Below are positions 1 through 7,338 of a DNA stretch of 54,598 bases, piece after piece. Origin of the DNA: an uncultured Prevotella sp. (GTDB lineage Bacteria; Bacteroidota; Bacteroidia; Bacteroidales; Bacteroidaceae). Each line of letters opens with the position of its first letter. Position 1 is the first letter of the stretch. Position numbers and translations under genes: made by a program. The DNA is taken from positions 1 to 54,598 of the forward strand of contig CAMNII010000013.1 in assembly GCA_946540435.1 (NCBI GenBank), in the 5' to 3' direction. A model generated the notes under the pieces. The model was not told the DNA's origin and did no database searches. It saw only the letters and a list, made by a program, of their open reading frames with translations.

Positions 1-28
1 GAGAAATTGGCACATGTGCCAATTTCTC
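1..28. repeat. Perfect 28-bp palindrome
   Basis: The first 28 bases are a perfect palindrome with half-site GAGAAATTGGCACA. It lies about 200 bp downstream of the stop of the neighbouring minus-strand gene and could extend no further because the arms meet in the centre. As RNA it would form a 12-bp hairpin with a 4-nt loop. No T-run follows on the plus strand, and the other flank is outside the window, so a terminator on the minus strand cannot be excluded. Bases 29-228 hold no gene that I can support. Confidence 0.6.
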
Positions 29-228
29 AGCCTAAATACGTTTGTTTCACAATTCGATAAATTCCGATTTATCTATTTCCTAAAATACGAAGTTACATTC
101 TCTTATATAATGTGAATGGTAAATTCTTGTTGATAATGGCGAGAACGTGCCACCGCTTTGTGACATACACTTTAGACTTGCGCTTGATGATGGTTTTCTT
201 GTCCTTTGTTCTATGACCTAAAAGGGTC

Positions 229-1902
229 CTATTTAAGAAGTTCGTCAAGTTTTGCTGCGGTGGGTGGAACATTCTTCTCCACAATATTACCGTTCCTGCC
301 GATAAGGAGTGTGAAAGGAATAGCATTGAACTGAAACTTGTTGGTGAGGAGGTTCCATTCGTCTGACGAGAGGAAGATGTGTTCACCTTGGATGCGATTG
401 TCTGAGAGAAATTTCTCGCTTGGTTCACGGGGCGAGTCTTTTTCGTTGCAAATGTAGAGGAAACGTACAGGAGCGTCTTTATATTGTTCGACGAGTGTGC
501 GTTGGTCGAGCATACCTCGTCGGCAAGGTCCACACCCGATGCCCCAGAAGTCCATGTAGATGACGTTGCCGGCATATTTCTCCTTTAGTGATTGGAAGAG
601 CGAATCTCCAGGCGTTGGATTCGAAGCATCCATGCGAGCATTTCCTTCGCGCTCGATGACAAAGTGGCGGTAGGCGTCAACGGCATGGTGGCTGATGGAC
701 GGGGCGGTAAACTGCGGGATGGCTCCAGCCAGTTCTTCTGCCTTGCGAGTGAGGAACCGGTCGTCAGAGCCCTCGAAGTCGAAGTCAAGAACACGGTGAA
801 GCAAACAAAGCTGCATCATGAAACCGGTATGGTCAAGTCCGAAACGCGAGCAGATGCTGTCGCTGCACATCTTATAATAGTCTGCCACGGGAACCAAGCG
901 TCCGTTGTCGTATTCAAGCATTTCGCGATGAAGCGCAGTGTCGTATTCATGCGGCAAGACGAAGTTCTCCTTGTAATTGCCCAGTTCGTCGGAGTCGGTC
1001 GTCTTGCTCCATCTCTCCATATCGTTTGCCAGGAACAAGTATGCGTTGAGTACAAAGAATTCCATATTGTTGACGACACCGTCGCCATCAGCAGCAAAGA
1101 CCATCAATGGATTGTCCAGCAGATAGGACTGCCTTGCCGAAAGGAAATCGAAGAACGTGTCTGAGGAAATCGTCAGGGCAGGGTTTGGCTTTCCATCCTC
1201 GTTTCTTGTTCGCCACCGCCACTGATGCATGGCCAAAAGTATTTGTTCCAGCGGCATGGCCAAAAGGCTCGTTTTCAGTACGTCCTTTGCATAGCTGGAA
1301 CAGCCGTTTAGCAAGGTAATGGTATCAGCATCTATGGCATTGGCTATTCGGTCGAGTTCCTTCACCTTCCGGTCCTTCCACTCCAACATGAATTCACGGT
1401 TCATTCCCTCCCATGGTGTTCTTGTTTCTTTCGAGGCGAACTGGGTCTCTAACTGTGGCCATACGCTGTTCACTTCGCCAGTAGCACCACTGCCCGCGAA
1501 CTTTGCCCCGTTCGCTGAGCCATCAACCTGTATCTCCAACGTATCACCCACAGCGATAAAAGCAGGCGGAATATCAACACCATCGAAATAGACCCACCCA
1601 GAATGGGGCAGACTAATCAGTTCAAGAAAAGAGCCATTCGATTCGATATGAATCGTCCTGACAAATTCCTGATTGGAAAACAGGTCTGTTCCTGTCACAT
1701 TGAAAGTAGAGAAATTGTGTTCCGTCCTATTGGTGAAACGCCCCCTGACAACCGCCTTTCCTGCATGGAAATGGTATTCATCTATGGTACCCGAGGGGTA
1801 AGCCCTGAGCGTAGCATTTATTGCAGGTTTCTTTTTAGCCATACAGCAAGTTATGGGTAGCACTGCAAGCAGGAAGGTGATGATGATTTTATTCAAGTTC
1901 AT
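229..1902 (-). CDS. Exported thioredoxin-fold (TlpA-like) protein
   Basis: 557 aa. The N-terminus (MNLNKIIITFLLAVLPITCC) is a signal sequence; a Cys at its end makes a lipoprotein possible but there is no clean lipobox. The long middle part is typical of Bacteroidota proteins in which a beta-rich DUF4369-like region precedes a thioredoxin domain. The C-terminal ~120 residues carry a redox motif (YMDFWGIGCGPCRRGM), so both active-site cysteines of CGPC are present, followed by a cis-Pro region (AIPFTLLIG). Known members are periplasmic thiol-disulfide oxidoreductases; the substrate is unknown here. The start is 43 nt after the stop of the Nudix gene, so cotranscription is possible. Confidence 0.8.
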   Translation of the reverse strand: MNLNKIIITFLLAVLPITCCMAKKKPAINATLRAYPSGTIDEYHFHAGKAVVRGRFTNRTEHNFSTFNVTGTDLFSNQEFVRTIHIESNGSFLELISLPHSGWVYFDGVDIPPAFIAVGDTLEIQVDGSANGAKFAGSGATGEVNSVWPQLETQFASKETRTPWEGMNREFMLEWKDRKVKELDRIANAIDADTITLLNGCSSYAKDVLKTSLLAMPLEQILLAMHQWRWRTRNEDGKPNPALTISSDTFFDFLSARQSYLLDNPLMVFAADGDGVVNNMEFFVLNAYLFLANDMERWSKTTDSDELGNYKENFVLPHEYDTALHREMLEYDNGRLVPVADYYKMCSDSICSRFGLDHTGFMMQLCLLHRVLDFDFEGSDDRFLTRKAEELAGAIPQFTAPSISHHAVDAYRHFVIEREGNARMDASNPTPGDSLFQSLKEKYAGNVIYMDFWGIGCGPCRRGMLDQRTLVEQYKDAPVRFLYICNEKDSPREPSEKFLSDNRIQGEHIFLSSDEWNLLTNKFQFNAIPFTLLIGRNGNIVEKNVPPTAAKLDELLK

Positions 1903-1945
1903 TTCTTATTTGTCGTTTCTATATTGTTCTATCCACTCATGGATT

Positions 1946-2494
1946 CTAATTGTATCTGGTGGTCGCGTCGTGTGCTGCGACGATTTTCATCAGTCTTCCT
2001 ATTCCACGGCTGATGGAGGCGAGGCCGAAGTCCTCGGGGCGTACCCTGTTGAGGGGTATCCACAGGCACTCGGCGGCATCGTCGTGGGCATGGGGGGCGG
2101 TGGCATCGGCGACGCTGCAGCGGAAGAAGAGGTCTTGCGTGGGGATGAGCAGTCCGCCATATTCGTAGGTATTCGGCTCGGAGAACAGGTATTCCGCGCT
2201 GACGACGGTGAGGCCGGTCTCCTCCATGACCTCGCGGGCGACGCCCTCTTCGGCTGTCTCGCCGGCATCGGCGAAGCCTCCGGGCAGGTCGTAGGTGCCG
2301 CGGGCAGGCTCTTTTGCCCTTCTGACGACGAGCAGCTCGTCGCGGCCGTTGATGATGACGGCGGCCGTTGAGGCGCTGGCGTTCATAAACAGTTCGAAGC
2401 CGCAGTGCCTGCAGCGGCGGTTTTTCACGCCGGCCACGTCGAAGGTGCGGCAGCCGCAGCGTGGGCAGTATTCCATATCTCTGAGCCAGTTCAT
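1946..2494 (-). CDS. Nudix hydrolase with N-terminal zinc ribbon
   Basis: 182 aa. Residues ~9-32 hold four cysteines in two CxxC pairs (CPRCG...CRHCG), a zinc ribbon as in NADH pyrophosphatase (NudC-like) and related Nudix proteins. The Nudix box follows at about residues 71-93 (GGFADAGETAEEG, then REVMEETG), with the REVxEExG core intact. The family hydrolyses nucleoside diphosphates linked to another moiety; the actual substrate cannot be read from the sequence. The protein is shorter than E. coli NudC (257 aa) and lacks its N-terminal domain. A second in-frame ATG six codons downstream (MEYCPRCG) is an alternative start. It lies between rpsT and the thioredoxin-like gene on the same strand. 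Confidence 0.85.
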   Translation of the reverse strand: MNWLRDMEYCPRCGCRTFDVAGVKNRRCRHCGFELFMNASASTAAVIINGRDELLVVRRAKEPARGTYDLPGGFADAGETAEEGVAREVMEETGLTVVSAEYLFSEPNTYEYGGLLIPTQDLFFRCSVADATAPHAHDDAAECLWIPLNRVRPEDFGLASISRGIGRLMKIVAAHDATTRYN

Positions 2495-2536
2495 ATCGCA
2501 GGATGGTGTGGTGTGATGGATGTCCTTGTTAACATT

Positions 2537-2567
2537 GAGGCCGCACCCTGTGTCAGGATGCGGCCTC
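2537..2567 (-). terminator. Stem-loop after rpsT
   Basis: A 9-bp perfect stem (GAGGCCGCA with TGCGGCCTC) plus an inner CTG/CAG pairing sits just past the rpsT stop. The T-rich tail is better on the plus strand than on the minus strand, so termination of rpsT is inferred from position rather than from a classical U-run. Confidence 0.5.
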
Positions 2568-2593
2568 TATTCTTTTCTTGTCAGCCGTCGGAC

Positions 2594-2848
2594 TTATCCG
2601 AGCTTGTTGACATGGAGTGCCAAGCTGGACTTCAGGTTGGCAGCCTTGTTCTTGTGGATGATGTTGCGCTTTGCGAGCTTGTCGAGCATCTTCTGCACTT
2701 TGGGGTAGAGGGCGACAGCTTCTTCCTTGTTGGTCATTGCACGCAGCTTGCGTACGGCATTGCGCATGGTCTTTGCGTAGTAGCGGTTGTGAAGAGTGCG
2801 CGTCTTGGTCTGGCGGATTCTCTTCAGCGATGATTTGTGATTTGCCAT
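2594..2848 (-). CDS. rpsT: 30S ribosomal protein S20
   Basis: 84 aa, the usual length for S20. The sequence is Lys/Arg rich and starts [18 protein letters not shown], characteristic of the family; the remainder forms the expected helical bundle ([14 protein letters not shown] near the end). S20 binds 16S rRNA early in assembly of the small subunit. It lies about 190 nt downstream of tRNA-Glu on the same strand, and no separate promoter with the Bacteroidota consensus is visible between them, so the tRNA promoter may serve both. Confidence 0.97.
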   Translation of the reverse strand: MANHKSSLKRIRQTKTRTLHNRYYAKTMRNAVRKLRAMTNKEEAVALYPKVQKMLDKLAKRNIIHKNKAANLKSSLALHVNKLG

Positions 2849-3035
2849 TGTTCTAAATTGTTTAATTGTTACTGTTTATTTGCTCCATAAAGTCCGTGGG
2901 TCTTAGGCTATGGCTGGCTGCCCTGGACGGACGGAGGCGGAGACCTCTGTCCTCTGTCACCTTATTCCCTCTTTTGGCGTCGGGTAGCACATCCCTGTGC
3001 AGATGACAGATTTACTTTTTTCAACGCTTATGAAG

Positions 3036-3107
3036 TAGTCCCTAGGAGAGTCGAACTCCTCTTTAGAGAATGAAAATCTCTCGTCCTAACCGATAGACGA
3101 AGGGACC
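3036..3107 (-). tRNA. tRNA-Glu (anticodon TTC)
   Basis: Read on the minus strand, the acceptor stem is GGTCCCT/AGGGACT, the anticodon stem is AGAGA/TCTCT with loop TTTTCAT (anticodon TTC), and the T arm is GAGGAGTTCGACTCTCC. The CCA end is not encoded (CTT follows the discriminator A). Confidence 0.95.
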
Positions 3108-3126
3108 GGCCGTGTATTAGCGGGTG

Positions 3127-3158
3127 CAAAGGTAGTGCTTTTTTCGTGAGCCACCAAA
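3127..3158 (-). promoter_or_regulatory. Promoter of tRNA-Glu (rpsT)
   Basis: Minus-strand TACCTTTG (3127-3134) with TTTG (3155-3158) 20 bp upstream matches the Bacteroidota primary-sigma consensus. The tRNA begins about 20 nt downstream. Confidence 0.8.
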
Positions 3159-3198
3159 TTTTTTCCTAAGAATTTTTCGCTACGTCGTTGTTTTTTAG

Positions 3199-3206
3199 TA
3201 ATTTTG
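3199..3206 (+). promoter_or_regulatory. Putative -7 element of recO
   Basis: TAATTTTG lies 23 nt before the recO ATG at 3230. No clear TTTG is seen at -33. It supports the downstream ATG, because the upstream in-frame start at 3188 would lie ahead of the transcript. Confidence 0.55.
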
Positions 3207-3229
3207 CCCGAAAAGACCACCGTTTACCT

Positions 3230-3955
3230 ATGCTCATCAAGACGAAAGCCGTGGTGCTGCGCACCGTGAAATACGGCGAGAGGCAGCTCATCGTCGACTT
3301 GCTCACGGAGCAGGCCGGACGGGTCAGCTGCATCGTCAGCATGCCCAAGACGGCGGCAGGGAAGAACCGTAAGCAGCTCTACCAACCGCTGACCATCCTC
3401 GACATCGAGTACGACGACCGGCAGCAGGGTCAGCTCCACCGCATCCGCGAGGTGCGCATCGCCACGCCCTACTCGTCGATACCCTTCGATGCCTATAAGC
3501 TTCCCATCGCGCTGTTCCTGGCGGAGTTCCTGCACTATGCCACGCGCGACGAGCAACAGAACGCGCCGCTCTTTGCCTTTGTCAGCAGCTCGCTGGCATG
3601 GCTCGACGCCGCCGAGCGTCCCGTCCCGAACTTCCACCTGGTGTTTATCATGCGGCTGGCCCACTATATCGGGTTCTATCCCAACCTCGACGACTACCAC
3701 GATGGCTGCGTCTTCGACCTGCGCAATGCCGTGTTCACCAGTCAGCCCCCACTCCACTCCGACTATGTCGGCGCCGAGGAGGCCTCCCACCTTCAACAGC
3801 TCATGCGCATGCAGTATGCCACGATGCACCTGTTCCGTCTGAGCCGCAGCCAGCGCAACCGCATCCTGGAGTTGCTCCTGACCTACTATCGGCTGCATGT
3901 CCCTGCCTTTCCCGAACTCCATTCCACGGCTATTGTCCAGGAGTTGTTTGTCTGA
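3230..3955 (+). CDS. recO: DNA repair protein RecO
   Basis: 241 aa from the ATG at 3230. The N-terminal OB fold is recognisable (KTKAVVLRTVKYGERQLIVD, then LLTEQAGRVSCIV), followed by the helical C-terminal domain. RecO loads RecA onto SSB-coated single-stranded DNA together with RecR in the RecFOR pathway. The zinc-binding cysteine cluster of some RecO proteins is absent, as is common in Bacteroidota. The upstream extension starting at 3188 overlaps the promoter and was rejected. The gene is divergent from tRNA-Glu and converges with the ECF sigma gene. Confidence 0.9.
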   Translation: MLIKTKAVVLRTVKYGERQLIVDLLTEQAGRVSCIVSMPKTAAGKNRKQLYQPLTILDIEYDDRQQGQLHRIREVRIATPYSSIPFDAYKLPIALFLAEFLHYATRDEQQNAPLFAFVSSSLAWLDAAERPVPNFHLVFIMRLAHYIGFYPNLDDYHDGCVFDLRNAVFTSQPPLHSDYVGAEEASHLQQLMRMQYATMHLFRLSRSQRNRILELLLTYYRLHVPAFPELHSTAIVQELFV

Positions 3956-4153
3956 GGCAGAACGCTGCATATCAACACGCCACTGACGTTGCGGGAAGAC
4001 TGCAACGCGCAAGACAACTCAAGAAAAAAGGTTGGAAACAAAAACTTATTTGCGACCCGAACCAAAGGTCGACGACCGAAGGGGATGTCAAGGGCTATGT
4101 TCTTGTTGGCCTTTCAGACCGCCTTCAACAACACTTGCGAAACTTGATTTTTT

Positions 4154-4216
4154 CTGACTCCTTACTTCTGACTTCTAACTTCTGACATCTTATTTCTGAC
4201 ATCTTACTTCTGACAT
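4154..4216. repeat. Heptanucleotide tandem repeat, nine units
   Basis: Nine consecutive 7-nt units of the form CT(g/t/a)A(c/t)(a/t)T (ctgactt, ctaactt, ctgacat, cttattt, cttactt). The last unit runs into the stop codon of the ECF sigma gene. Bases 3956-4153, between it and recO, contain no gene I can support. Confidence 0.85.
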
Positions 4217-4707
4217 CACACCCCCAACTCTTTCCTGATGGTCTGTCGGGCACGGAAGATGTTGGTCTTCACTTGTTCCTCGGTGATTTGCAGGGCGTCG
4301 GCAATGTCGCGGTAGGCGAGGCCTTCGAAGTCGCGTAGCTGCAGGCAGGAGCGCTGACGTTCGGGCAGACTGTCGATGACCTGCTGCATGCGGGCGAAGC
4401 GTTCGTTGGTGATGGTCTGCTCGAGGGGGGATGGTGAGCGGTCGGGCGTCTCTGTCTGCGGGCTGTCGATGGGGAGGTGGCGTGCGTCTTTTCGCTTGAG
4501 GTGGTCGAGGGCGAGGTTTCGGCAGATGGTGATGCTGTAAGCCTCGATGTTTGCGATGGTGTCCCACTGGCTGCGCTGCTCCCACAGTTTGATGAGTGTT
4601 TCCTGCACGATGTCCTCTGCCTCTTCCCGGCTGAGCGTGATGCGGAGGGCCAGTCTGTAGAGGCTGTCCTTCAGGGGTAGGATATCGTGTTGGAAGCGCT
4701 GCAGCAT
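4216..4707 (-). CDS. ECF-type RNA polymerase sigma factor
   Basis: 163 aa. Region 2 occupies about residues 10-75 (ALRITLSREEAEDIVQETLI, then KLWEQRSQW), and region 4 about 108-158 with a helix-turn-helix (GLAYRDIADALQITEEQVKT). There is no extra domain. ECF factors direct RNA polymerase to a small regulon and are usually held by a membrane anti-sigma factor encoded next to them; here the gene is alone, with recO converging from downstream and speA upstream. The start codon lies inside the 14-bp palindrome CATATTATAATATG (4705-4718), and a CCCTCG/CGAGGG hairpin (4730-4746) lies in the probable leader. The stretch 4708-4876 otherwise holds nothing recognisable. Confidence 0.92.
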   Translation of the reverse strand: MLQRFQHDILPLKDSLYRLALRITLSREEAEDIVQETLIKLWEQRSQWDTIANIEAYSITICRNLALDHLKRKDARHLPIDSPQTETPDRSPSPLEQTITNERFARMQQVIDSLPERQRSCLQLRDFEGLAYRDIADALQITEEQVKTNIFRARQTIRKELGV

Positions 4708-4876
4708 ATTATAATATGTATTGTTCTGTCCCTCGGGAAACGAGGGGCGGGAGGTAACCAGGAGAGGTCTATAGCTGACTATAGCGTCCCGGCGATGCTT
4801 ACTTTTCCTCTTTGAGGTGGGGTGTGTGGCCTGTCAGCGGGATGTGGGGGCTGGGGTGTGGGCCTGTCGGCGGGTG

Positions 4877-6769
4877 TTACTCCAGATAGGTGTATCCGTA
4901 GAGTCCCGAGCGGTAGTTGGAGAGGAATTCCTTTCCTTCTTCGAGTGATATCTTGCCCTGCTTGACACTCTTCATGACCCATATCTCCAGCTGTCGTACG
5001 AGTTTCTTGGGGTTGAACTGTACGTAGTCGAGCACTTCCTCAACGGTTTCTCCGTCGATGATCTGGTCGATGTGGTAGTGTCCGTCTTTGACGGAGATAT
5101 GCACGGCGTTGGTGTCGCCGAAGAGGTTGTGCATGTCGCCGAGTATTTCCTGGTATGCGCCGACGAGGAATACGCCGAGGTAGTAGGGTTCGTTACGCCG
5201 GAGGGTATGTACGGGCAGTACGTGTGAGATGTGCAGTCCGGTGACGAAGTTGGCTATCTTTCCGTCGCTGTCGCAGGTGATGTCCTGCAGCGTGGCGTTT
5301 CGTGTGGGTCTTTCGTTGAGTCGCTGTATGGGTGCGATGGGGAATATCTGGTCGATGGCCCATGAGTCGGGCAGCGACTGGAAGAGCGAGAAGTTGCAGA
5401 AGTATTTGTCGGCCAGCAGTTTGTCGAGCGACCGCAGTTCTTCGGGTATGTGTTTGAGGGATTTGGCGAGGGTGTTGATTTCCCGGCAAACGCTCCAGAA
5501 CATGGACTCTATCTCTGCCCGGGTCTTGAGGTCGATGAGTCCGTGTGAGAAGAGGTCGAGAGCCTCCTCGCGTATCTGTTCGGCGTCGTGCCAGTCCTCG
5601 AGCATGTTTCTGGGATTGAGGTTGTCCCAGATGTCGTAGAGGTCGCGGACGAGTTGGTGGTCTTTCTCTGATGCCTCGAATTCCTCGGGCATCTCGGGCA
5701 GTGTTGCCGTCTCAAGCACGTCGATGACGAGTACGGAGTGGTGGGCAGTGAGTGACCGTCCGCTTTCGGTGATGATGTTGGGGTGTGGTATGTCGTTTTT
5801 GTTGGCTGCGTCGACGAACTGGTAGATACAGTCGTTGACGTATTCCTGAATGCTGTAGTTGACGGAGCTCTCGCTGCTGGACGACCGTGTGCCGTCGTAG
5901 TCGACGCCGAGTCCGCCTCCGCAGTCTACGAAGTCGACGTTGTAGCCCATTTTGTGCAGTTGCACGTAGAACTGTGCGGCCTCACGCAGGGCGGTCTGTA
6001 TGCGTCGTATCTTGGTGATTTGCGAGCCGATATGGAAGTGGATGAGCCTGAGCGAGTCGTGGAGTCCTTTCTCGTCGAGTATCTGCAGGGCGCGCAGCAG
6101 TTCCGACGAGGTGAGTCCGAACTTCGAGGCGTCGCCTCCGCTCTCTTCCCATTTTCCTGATCCTGACGACGCGAGTTTGATGCGTATGCCGAGGAGTGGT
6201 TTGACGTTGAGTTTCTTGGCAGCCCGTGCTATGGTTTCGAGTTCGTTGAGTTTTTCGACGACGATGAAGATGCGTTTTCCCATTTTCTGTGCGAGCAGTG
6301 CCAGTTCGATGTAGCTCTGGTCTTTGTATCCGTTGCAGATGATGAGTGAGTCGCTCTGACACTGCACGGCGATGACGGCATGCAGTTCCGGTTTGCTGCC
6401 TGCCTCGAGTCCGAGGTTGAATTTCCGCCCGTGGGAGATGATTTCCTCGACGACGGGCTGCATCTGGTTGACCTTGATGGGATAGATGACGAAGTTCTCT
6501 CCCTTATAGTCGTATTCCTTGGATGCCTTTTCGAAGCACGACGCTGTCTTCTCGATACGGTTGTCGAGGATATCGGTGAAGCGCAGCAGCACGGGTGTGG
6601 TGACGTCGCGCAGGGCGAGTTCGTTCATCACTTCGTGCAGGTCGATTTGCGTATCGTCCTTACAGGGTGTGACGAATACGTTTCCTTCGTCGTTCACTCC
6701 GAAATAGGATGTCCCCCATCCGTTGAGGTTGTAGAGTTCCTTAGAGTCTTCAATAGTCCACTTCTTCAT
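4877..6769 (-). CDS. speA: Biosynthetic arginine decarboxylase
   Basis: 630 aa (E. coli SpeA 658). It is a fold-III PLP enzyme that decarboxylates arginine to agmatine, the first step of polyamine synthesis by the arginine route. The PLP-lysine motif is present near residue 100 (YPIKVNQMQPVVEEI), the phosphate-binding glycine-rich region follows (VDCGGGLGVDYDGT), and the C-terminal part has a conserved CDSDGKI motif. The start MKKWTIEDSKELYNLNGWGT is the usual one for Bacteroidota. It begins 36 nt after aroK and probably belongs to a topA-aroK-speA transcript. Confidence 0.95.
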   Translation of the reverse strand: MKKWTIEDSKELYNLNGWGTSYFGVNDEGNVFVTPCKDDTQIDLHEVMNELALRDVTTPVLLRFTDILDNRIEKTASCFEKASKEYDYKGENFVIYPIKVNQMQPVVEEIISHGRKFNLGLEAGSKPELHAVIAVQCQSDSLIICNGYKDQSYIELALLAQKMGKRIFIVVEKLNELETIARAAKKLNVKPLLGIRIKLASSGSGKWEESGGDASKFGLTSSELLRALQILDEKGLHDSLRLIHFHIGSQITKIRRIQTALREAAQFYVQLHKMGYNVDFVDCGGGLGVDYDGTRSSSSESSVNYSIQEYVNDCIYQFVDAANKNDIPHPNIITESGRSLTAHHSVLVIDVLETATLPEMPEEFEASEKDHQLVRDLYDIWDNLNPRNMLEDWHDAEQIREEALDLFSHGLIDLKTRAEIESMFWSVCREINTLAKSLKHIPEELRSLDKLLADKYFCNFSLFQSLPDSWAIDQIFPIAPIQRLNERPTRNATLQDITCDSDGKIANFVTGLHISHVLPVHTLRRNEPYYLGVFLVGAYQEILGDMHNLFGDTNAVHISVKDGHYHIDQIIDGETVEEVLDYVQFNPKKLVRQLEIWVMKSVKQGKISLEEGKEFLSNYRSGLYGYTYLE

Positions 6770-6805
6770 TGTCTGATTGGGTTGTTAGGTGAATAGTCCG
6801 GATAT

Positions 6806-7333
6806 TTATTGCTGCAGCATCTCCCTCACGCGGTTGACGGAGACGGCTATTTTCTCGAAGTTATCCATCAGGCTGACATCGAGGGTATGCTTGGCGCGGC
6901 TATAGAAGGCTTCGCGCTGTGCGAGTTGTTCGCGTATGAAGGCCTGTACCTCTTCCGGTGTTTTGTTGAGCAGCAGCGGTCTGACGCCCTTTCCCATCTT
7001 CAGGTGCATATAGAGCACGTCGGGGTCGGCTTTGAGGTATACCGTCTCGGCCTGCTGGTTCATGTAGTCCATATTGTCGTAGAAGCACGGTGTTCCACCT
7101 CCGCAGCTGATGACGACGTCTTCGAATTCGGCCACTTCATGGAGCATGTTATGCTCTATCTTCCTGAAGCCCTCTTCCCCTCGCTCGTCGAAGATTTCCT
7201 TCACGGTTTTCCGCATCCGGGTCTGTATGTACCAGTCGAGGTCGTAGAAGCTGAGGCCGAGAGTCTTGGCCAGCTCCTTGCCTATCGTGGTCTTGCCGGC
7301 GCCCATATATCCGAGGAGGATGATGCGAGTCAT
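6806..7333 (-). CDS. aroK: Shikimate kinase
   Basis: 175 aa, normal length. The P-loop is near the N-terminus (GYMGAGKTTIGKELA, residues ~8-22), followed by the shikimate-binding Asp motif (FYDLDWYIQTR), the GGG motif (SCGGGTPC) and the lid region (KGVRPLL). It phosphorylates shikimate with ATP in the chorismate pathway in the cytoplasm. It starts 5 nt after the topA stop, so translation is likely coupled with topA. Confidence 0.96.
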   Translation of the reverse strand: MTRIILLGYMGAGKTTIGKELAKTLGLSFYDLDWYIQTRMRKTVKEIFDERGEEGFRKIEHNMLHEVAEFEDVVISCGGGTPCFYDNMDYMNQQAETVYLKADPDVLYMHLKMGKGVRPLLLNKTPEEVQAFIREQLAQREAFYSRAKHTLDVSLMDNFEKIAVSVNRVREMLQQ

Positions 7334-7338
7334 GTCTG

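Noticed and set aside
93..575. 160-codon minus ORF at the left edge
   Set aside because: Shadow of the thioredoxin-like gene in another frame, running into intergenic DNA.
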